A stretch of DNA of 64,000 bases from positions 62,001 through 126,000 of the forward strand of contig ASRH01000004.1 of the NCBI GenBank assembly GCA_000565255.1, written 5' to 3'. Position 1 is the stretch's first letter; each line of letters begins with the position of its first letter. Below are positions 58,975 to 64,000 of the stretch, piece by piece. Both the position numbers and the translations under genes were made by a program. The notes beneath the pieces were generated by a model. The model saw only the letters and a list, made by a program, of their open reading frames with translations. It was not told the origin of the DNA and ran no database searches. Source of the stretch: Candidatus Aramenus sulfurataquae. GTDB lineage: Archaea > Thermoproteota > Thermoprotei_A > Sulfolobales > Sulfolobaceae.

Positions 58975-59049
58975 CTCTGATTCTCCGCTTATTTATGCGC
59001 CATTATTCTACGTCATTGTATAAACCACTAAAATCCTACAGAACTAAGG

Positions 59050-60369
<1,320 letters not shown>

Positions 60370-60385
60370 AAGGTTCTTTATTCAT

Positions 60386-60395
60386 CTTATATAAG
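60386..60395. promoter_or_regulatory. Palindromic TATA box between coaBC and ard1
   Basis: CTTATATAAG is a perfect palindrome lying about 22 nt from the coaBC ATG (minus strand, 60369) and about 28 nt from the ard1 ATG (plus strand, 60419). These are the distances expected for leaderless transcripts in either direction. It is the only TATA-like site in the 49-nt gap. Confidence 0.55.
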
Positions 60396-60418
60396 CCACT
60401 AATAAAAACATTATATCT

Positions 60419-60958
60419 ATGGAACAGTCGGTAAAAGGTAAAAGAGTCCCCTTTACTATAAGAAACGTAAGACTGGACGATGTAGACTCAATAATTAAGA
60501 TAAACAGACTGACTCTGCCAGAGAATTATCCCTATTACTTTTTCGTGGAGCACGTAAAGGAGTACGACAAAGCCTTCTATGTGGCTGTTGTAGACGGAGA
60601 GATCGTCGGCTACATTATGCCCAGGATAGAGTATGGGTTTAGTAACTTCAAGGCGATACCGACGTTAGTTAAGAAGGGACACGTAGTTTCCATAGCCGTA
60701 TTGGAGAAGTTTAGGAACCAAGGAATAGGGAGCGCCTTATTGGATGCTTCAATAAAGAGTATGAAGGAGGACTACGGCGCAGAGGAAGTGTACCTTGAGG
60801 TTAGGGTGACCAATTATCCAGCAATATCGCTTTACGAGAAGTTCGGTTTCACAAAGGTCAAGGTTCTAAAACATTACTATGCAGATGGAGAGGATGCCTA
60901 TCTCATGGCAACTCTCTTGAAAGAGAACTCCAAGGTATCCGGCAATAACTCCACGTAA
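60419..60958 (+). CDS. ard1: Protein N-terminal acetyltransferase Ard1/RimI type (GNAT)
   Basis: 179 residues: RNVRLDDVDSIIKINRLTLPENYPYYFF (substrate side), GYIMPRIEYG, and the acetyl-CoA grip SIAVLEKFRNQGIGSALL, LEVRVTNYPAISLYEKFGF. Like Sulfolobus Ard1, which acetylates protein N-termini. The 3' end overlaps the convergent phosphoesterase-like gene by 61 nt. Confidence 0.94.
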   Translation: MEQSVKGKRVPFTIRNVRLDDVDSIIKINRLTLPENYPYYFFVEHVKEYDKAFYVAVVDGEIVGYIMPRIEYGFSNFKAIPTLVKKGHVVSIAVLEKFRNQGIGSALLDASIKSMKEDYGAEEVYLEVRVTNYPAISLYEKFGFTKVKVLKHYYADGEDAYLMATLLKENSKVSGNNST

Positions 60959-61386
60959 AACCCCTTTAGTACTGACCCCACAGAGATCACGGTAATCTCA
61001 TCCTTCTTCACAACGGATGGATAATCCGAGTGACCATGAAGGATAAGCACTTTTTCCCCCTTAGGTATTGGCATGTCTTTTCCCACCGTAAAGCCTCCAA
61101 TAGTTCCCGTACCGTAGCCCTTTGGAGGAAAGTGAGTCATAAAGACCTTTAGCCCTAGGTTAAACAACCGTTCGAAAGTGCTGGAGTCTATTAGCCTACC
61201 TGTGCTTTTTAAGTACTTCATTACAAATACGCTTTCCATCTCGCCCAAGATGCCGTAGAAGTTTTCTAAATACTGAGGACACTCCACGTCTCCTAGTCCT
61301 ATAATTGCCTCATATTCTTGAGAATTAAAGTAGTCTACTGCATCCACGAGGCAGGGGAAGCCTGACACTAGAGCGAGTTTTCTCAT
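60898..61386 (-). CDS. Metallophosphoesterase-like protein, degenerate active site
   Basis: 162 residues. The calcineurin-like layout is visible: LALVSGFP, IIGLGDVE (keeps GD), GILGEMES (for GNHD/E), VFMTHFPP, ILHGHSDYP (for GHxH) and VISVGSVLKGFYVEL. The first metal-binding DxH is lost and other ligands are altered, so activity is uncertain. It ends the minus-strand operon, overlapping the CitG-like gene by 62 nt. Confidence 0.65.
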   Translation of the reverse strand: MRKLALVSGFPCLVDAVDYFNSQEYEAIIGLGDVECPQYLENFYGILGEMESVFVMKYLKSTGRLIDSSTFERLFNLGLKVFMTHFPPKGYGTGTIGGFTVGKDMPIPKGEKVLILHGHSDYPSVVKKDEITVISVGSVLKGFYVELLPDTLEFSFKRVAMR

Positions 61387-62239
61387 ACCACTGCTCTAAG
61401 CGATACAAAGAAATGCCCAAAGCTATAATGTCTGCGGTCGACCCAGGATTGTAGCCCTTTGAAGTTAAGTACTGGTTAAACTCGTGAAGCTCTGCGTCTG
61501 TAGGACACTCGTGGAGTCTCCCTGCGTAAGCCGAAACTTCTAACGCTGCCCTTCCTCCGTACTTTCTGTATATTAGACCATCAGGGTTCTCTCTGAGCAC
61601 TCGTATAAATGCGCTTTGAACGTCTTTTTCTAAACTATTGCACTTATCTTCCTTGAGGATCTCGTAGACCTCTATGCTATACTTGTAGTTATTAGTAATG
61701 TTTCTCATTAAGCTGTCCTCCCTAGCAGAGTAGAGGAACACGTCCCAAAGCCTCTCTTTCATTTCCCTGAAGTCCATACTTTCAAGCCTACCCAAATACG
61801 ATGGGGTCTGGAGGAAGAGCGCCTTAGAGAACCATTCAGTCTCCTTTTCATCCAAACTCCTCATTACTTCGCTAGCCTTTCCAATTAGAGTACTCACATT
61901 AGCAGAGAGAGTTATGGAGTACGCCAAGGGAAGGTGGGCTAGGGCTGTACCGAAGATGGCGAAGTCTATCCCCATTTTCTTTGCAGTTGAGATGGAGGAG
62001 TAAAGGAGGTCGTAAATGGGCCTCTTGGAGTTGTATCCTCTAATACAAGCTTGAGCATAGCTATCCACTGATATTAGAGCAGAGAGTAACAAGTCTACGT
62101 ACCTAACTCCTCTTATATTTTGATACATGGAAGCGTTTCCAGGTTTAAACACACTTGCCTCTATTACGGTTGAACTGGATAGAACCACTGAGGCCTCTCT
62201 ACATATCTGGTGTAACGTATCCTCCAACTCTCCTGTCAC
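61325..62239 (-). CDS. CitG/MdcB-like triphosphoribosyl-dephospho-CoA synthase family protein (COG1767)
   Basis: 304 residues, helical. Family marks: VIEASVFKPGNASMYQ (usual pattern E...KPG), DFAIFGTALAHLPLAYSI and NPGSTADIIALGISLYRL. No citrate or malonate decarboxylase genes are present. COG1767 members also occur in tetrahydromethanopterin synthesis clusters, so a pterin or similar ribosylation role is more likely than acyl-carrier modification. Overlaps the nucleotidyltransferase gene by 41 nt. Confidence 0.78.
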   Translation of the reverse strand: MTGELEDTLHQICREASVVLSSSTVIEASVFKPGNASMYQNIRGVRYVDLLLSALISVDSYAQACIRGYNSKRPIYDLLYSSISTAKKMGIDFAIFGTALAHLPLAYSITLSANVSTLIGKASEVMRSLDEKETEWFSKALFLQTPSYLGRLESMDFREMKERLWDVFLYSAREDSLMRNITNNYKYSIEVYEILKEDKCNSLEKDVQSAFIRVLRENPDGLIYRKYGGRAALEVSAYAGRLHECPTDAELHEFNQYLTSKGYNPGSTADIIALGISLYRLEQWYEKTRSSVRLPLPRGCSRLL

Positions 62240-63101
62240 CTACTACTATTACCTCCTTATCGTTGCACTGCATTAGTGCCCCCTTTACGCTAACTTTACG
62301 GGCACCGTACATGACTGAGCTAAATATTCCCTCAAAGGAAATAACTTCGTACTCCTTTTCCGCCTGCAGTACGGCTGAAGAAGGATAGTAGAGGGCCTTA
62401 ACATCCCCGTAAATAGTTCCCTTAGTTTCTATTTCTCCTGCTTGCCTACAAACCATTTCGCAGTACCTTCTCGGCTTCTCGTTGACGAATAGCACTGAGA
62501 ACTTAACTCCCTTGTATATACCTCTCGTCTTATTATTGTAAAGTCTTTTGGCAACCTCTAGTGACAGGCCATAGTTCCTGGAGGTCTCCAGTATCCAATC
62601 GTCGTCTCTCTGAAAGCCTGGGAAGCTGTGTAGGAAGTCCTCCGAGCTCTTGTCCCCGTAAATCACGAGGTCTACATCGGAGTTCTCATGGGCTATGCCC
62701 AGTAGAAGTGAGCCAGTGACCCCCGCGTTTCTAGCGTCTATCTCGTGGGCGTAGATAAAGTCAATTAGAGCTTCAGTCGCCTTGTCCTTAGGGCTCTCGC
62801 GGACTATTTTCTCTAATCCTTCCTCTGGTCTAAGATGCTCTTTAACTTCTGACAAGTAGACAACTGGGTAGGTGACGCCATAGCACGGTTCGTAGTCAAA
62901 CCTTTGAGGCAACTTGATCAGCCTTTTGACGCCGTAATAAGGCAGGACCCTTTCGTAACCCTTCCAAAGTCCCCTGGAGGTGTAGACGTACTTGAGGTAC
63001 GCGAAGAGGTAACCGGGCGGGTTATAGTTTGTGAAAACAAAATAAATATTCCCTTGCTTGTCTACTAGAGCGTCCTTATCAAGGAAGTAATCTCTTCCCA
63101 T
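62199..63101 (-). CDS. Predicted nucleotidyltransferase (COG1665-like)
   Basis: 300 residues. The central GVTGSLLLGIAHENSDVDLVIYG is the GS...DxD signature of the polymerase-beta nucleotidyltransferase fold. The N-terminal part (IYFVFTNYNPPGYLFAYLKYV, YGVTYPVVYL) and C-terminal YYPSSAVLQAEKEYEVISFEGIFSSVMYGARKV are typical of an archaeal family without a known substrate. Overlaps both neighbours. Confidence 0.8.
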   Translation of the reverse strand: MGRDYFLDKDALVDKQGNIYFVFTNYNPPGYLFAYLKYVYTSRGLWKGYERVLPYYGVKRLIKLPQRFDYEPCYGVTYPVVYLSEVKEHLRPEEGLEKIVRESPKDKATEALIDFIYAHEIDARNAGVTGSLLLGIAHENSDVDLVIYGDKSSEDFLHSFPGFQRDDDWILETSRNYGLSLEVAKRLYNNKTRGIYKGVKFSVLFVNEKPRRYCEMVCRQAGEIETKGTIYGDVKALYYPSSAVLQAEKEYEVISFEGIFSSVMYGARKVSVKGALMQCNDKEVIVVGDRRVGGYVTPDM

Positions 63102-63961
63102 CCCTTTAGTCTCACAAATGATATAGGGGTATTTGAGCTCTTAAGCATATCAACGTAAACCCTATAAATTCCTCCTCCTAAGGCGTTGGCTATTAACGAA
63201 GCCCCAACAGACGCTTCCTTGAACTTCACGTTGAGCTTTATGCCCCAGTCGATTTCATCTTTTCCCCTGCCCGAAACTATTATGGGTATGTCGTACTTTT
63301 GACTGTACCACTCTGAGATTATCCTGGCTATCTCCTTTGCCCTCCTCTCGTTACCTCCTGAGTATATGGTCTCCTTGGTTATCCTAGAGTATTTGGAGAG
63401 GAGGTAAGCCACTTCGCCGTCAATCGCCCCAGGGGATACGGGACCGGGTATGTAGGTACCACCAAATCCGTCTACGATCTTTCCATCGACTACCACCAAA
63501 ATAGAGTAGAAGTGTCTTCCAGCTTCAAGCAGAACAAAGCTGTCGTACAAGGTTCTATAGAAGAATGCAGAGGCAACCTTGTCCGCAGTCCCCATGTCCA
63601 CCGTGTTTACCTTCCTGTACTCTGGGACGCTGTCGAGCTCAATGACAGAGGGAATTGTGATCCCCTCTCCTCTAAAGCTCTTCAGGAACGAGTGTAGAGG
63701 TCCCTCTTTATCTGGGTCGCTCAAAGTAAGCAAAAATATCTCCCTAGCCCCTATTTCCCTGGCTTTAATCAACGGGAGTCCGTGGCCTGAAGGCAAAGCT
63801 ACGAGTTTTGGCTTCCAAGCTAATATGTAGCTAACTAGCGTGGGAGATGCCTTTACCACGAGTGAGGTAGGTACCTCTAAGTACTTCACTACCCTGCCGA
63901 GTTCGTCGACCGCAGATATCGCGTAACTTTCGCTACCAGGATCAACGCCCACGAATAGCAT
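63065..63961 (-). CDS. DUF1464 family protein (actin-like ATPase fold, COG2441)
   Basis: 298 residues: FVGVDPGSESYAISAVDE (phosphate-1 loop), VNTVDMGTADKVASAFF, GFGGTYIPGPVSPGAIDGEVAYL, YSGGNERRAK and ASVGASLIANALGGG. COG2441 has been called a predicted butyrate kinase, but the role is not established. First gene of a four-gene minus-strand operon; TTTAAAAG about 15-25 nt upstream is a likely TATA box. Confidence 0.83.
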   Translation of the reverse strand: MLFVGVDPGSESYAISAVDELGRVVKYLEVPTSLVVKASPTLVSYILAWKPKLVALPSGHGLPLIKAREIGAREIFLLTLSDPDKEGPLHSFLKSFRGEGITIPSVIELDSVPEYRKVNTVDMGTADKVASAFFYRTLYDSFVLLEAGRHFYSILVVVDGKIVDGFGGTYIPGPVSPGAIDGEVAYLLSKYSRITKETIYSGGNERRAKEIARIISEWYSQKYDIPIIVSGRGKDEIDWGIKLNVKFKEASVGASLIANALGGGIYRVYVDMLKSSNTPISFVRLKGWEEITSLIRTL

Positions 63962-64000
63962 AATAAGACTTTTAAATTCAGGGGAAATAAATCAAATTGA

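Overview
The window is a continuous piece of chromosome from a crenarchaeon of the order Sulfolobales. The main evidence is the archaeal information-processing gene set, with close resemblance of TFE, LeuB, exosome, PsmA and ribosomal proteins to Sulfolobus/Metallosphaera proteins. Other signs are the sn-glycerol-1-phosphate dehydrogenase, the CedA DNA-import genes, many GTG/TTG starts, TATA boxes a short distance before start codons, and tRNA genes with 13-14 nt introns at position 37/38. The moderate G+C content would suit a Metallosphaera-like genome, but the genus cannot be fixed from sequence reading alone.

Layout. 1-7.5 kb: archaeosine transglycosylase split into two genes, PAC2 protein, proteasome-activating nucleotidase PAN, MBF1, HflX, Trm56, TFE, an orphan cytosine methyltransferase and a COG4080 protein. 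7.5-9.0 kb: tRNA-Val followed by about 1.45 kb of decayed DNA (remains of a membrane protein and of an ABC-transporter ATPase). 9-16.2 kb: AhcY, tRNA-Met, FKBP isomerase, G1P dehydrogenase, aCPSF1/FttA, another decayed ORF, tRNA-Tyr, Sm protein, L37e, aminopropyltransferase. 16.2-17.1 kb: four tRNA genes around a tiny ORF. 17.2-22.2 kb: L21e, RpoF, DUF655, RsmA/Dim1, HemK-like methyltransferase, TrmJ, S3Ae, sugar nucleotidylyltransferase. 22.4-31.6 kb: a YchF-like GTPase, then the archaeal exosome/RNase P/proteasome superoperon (L15e, COG1325, Rpp30, Pop5, PsmA, SBDS, Rrp4, Rrp41, Rrp42, L37Ae, Brix, Pcc1, prefoldin beta, XPF).

31.6-41.6 kb: EF-2, HAD hydrolase, M28 peptidase, DUF447, isopropylmalate dehydrogenase, IleRS, SPOUT methyltransferase. 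41.6-56.5 kb: the S10/spc ribosomal-protein cluster from L3 through L15, then SecY, adenylate kinase, a DUF106 insertase-like protein, L34e and cytidylate kinase. 56.5-57.8 kb: CedA1-CedA-CedA2, the membrane part of the crenarchaeal DNA-import system, with CedA2 encoded by a short ORF. 57.8-64 kb: archease, a catalytically dead archaemetzincin homologue, tRNA-Phe, tRNA-His, CoaBC, the Ard1 N-acetyltransferase, and a minus-strand operon (DUF1464, nucleotidyltransferase, CitG-like, metallophosphoesterase-like).

Most genes serve RNA and protein production, processing and turnover, in tightly packed operons with frequent 1-40 nt overlaps. The points most worth a second look are: split TgtA; two genes (trm56, ileS) whose conserved N-termini lie upstream of any ATG/GTG/TTG; a likely C/D-box sRNA overlapping the pop5 stop codon; a membrane-anchored Pop5; the dead archaemetzincin; the coaBC reading frame running into tRNA-His; and a palindromic TATA box placed between coaBC and ard1. 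I saw no CRISPR array, intact insertion sequence or provirus.
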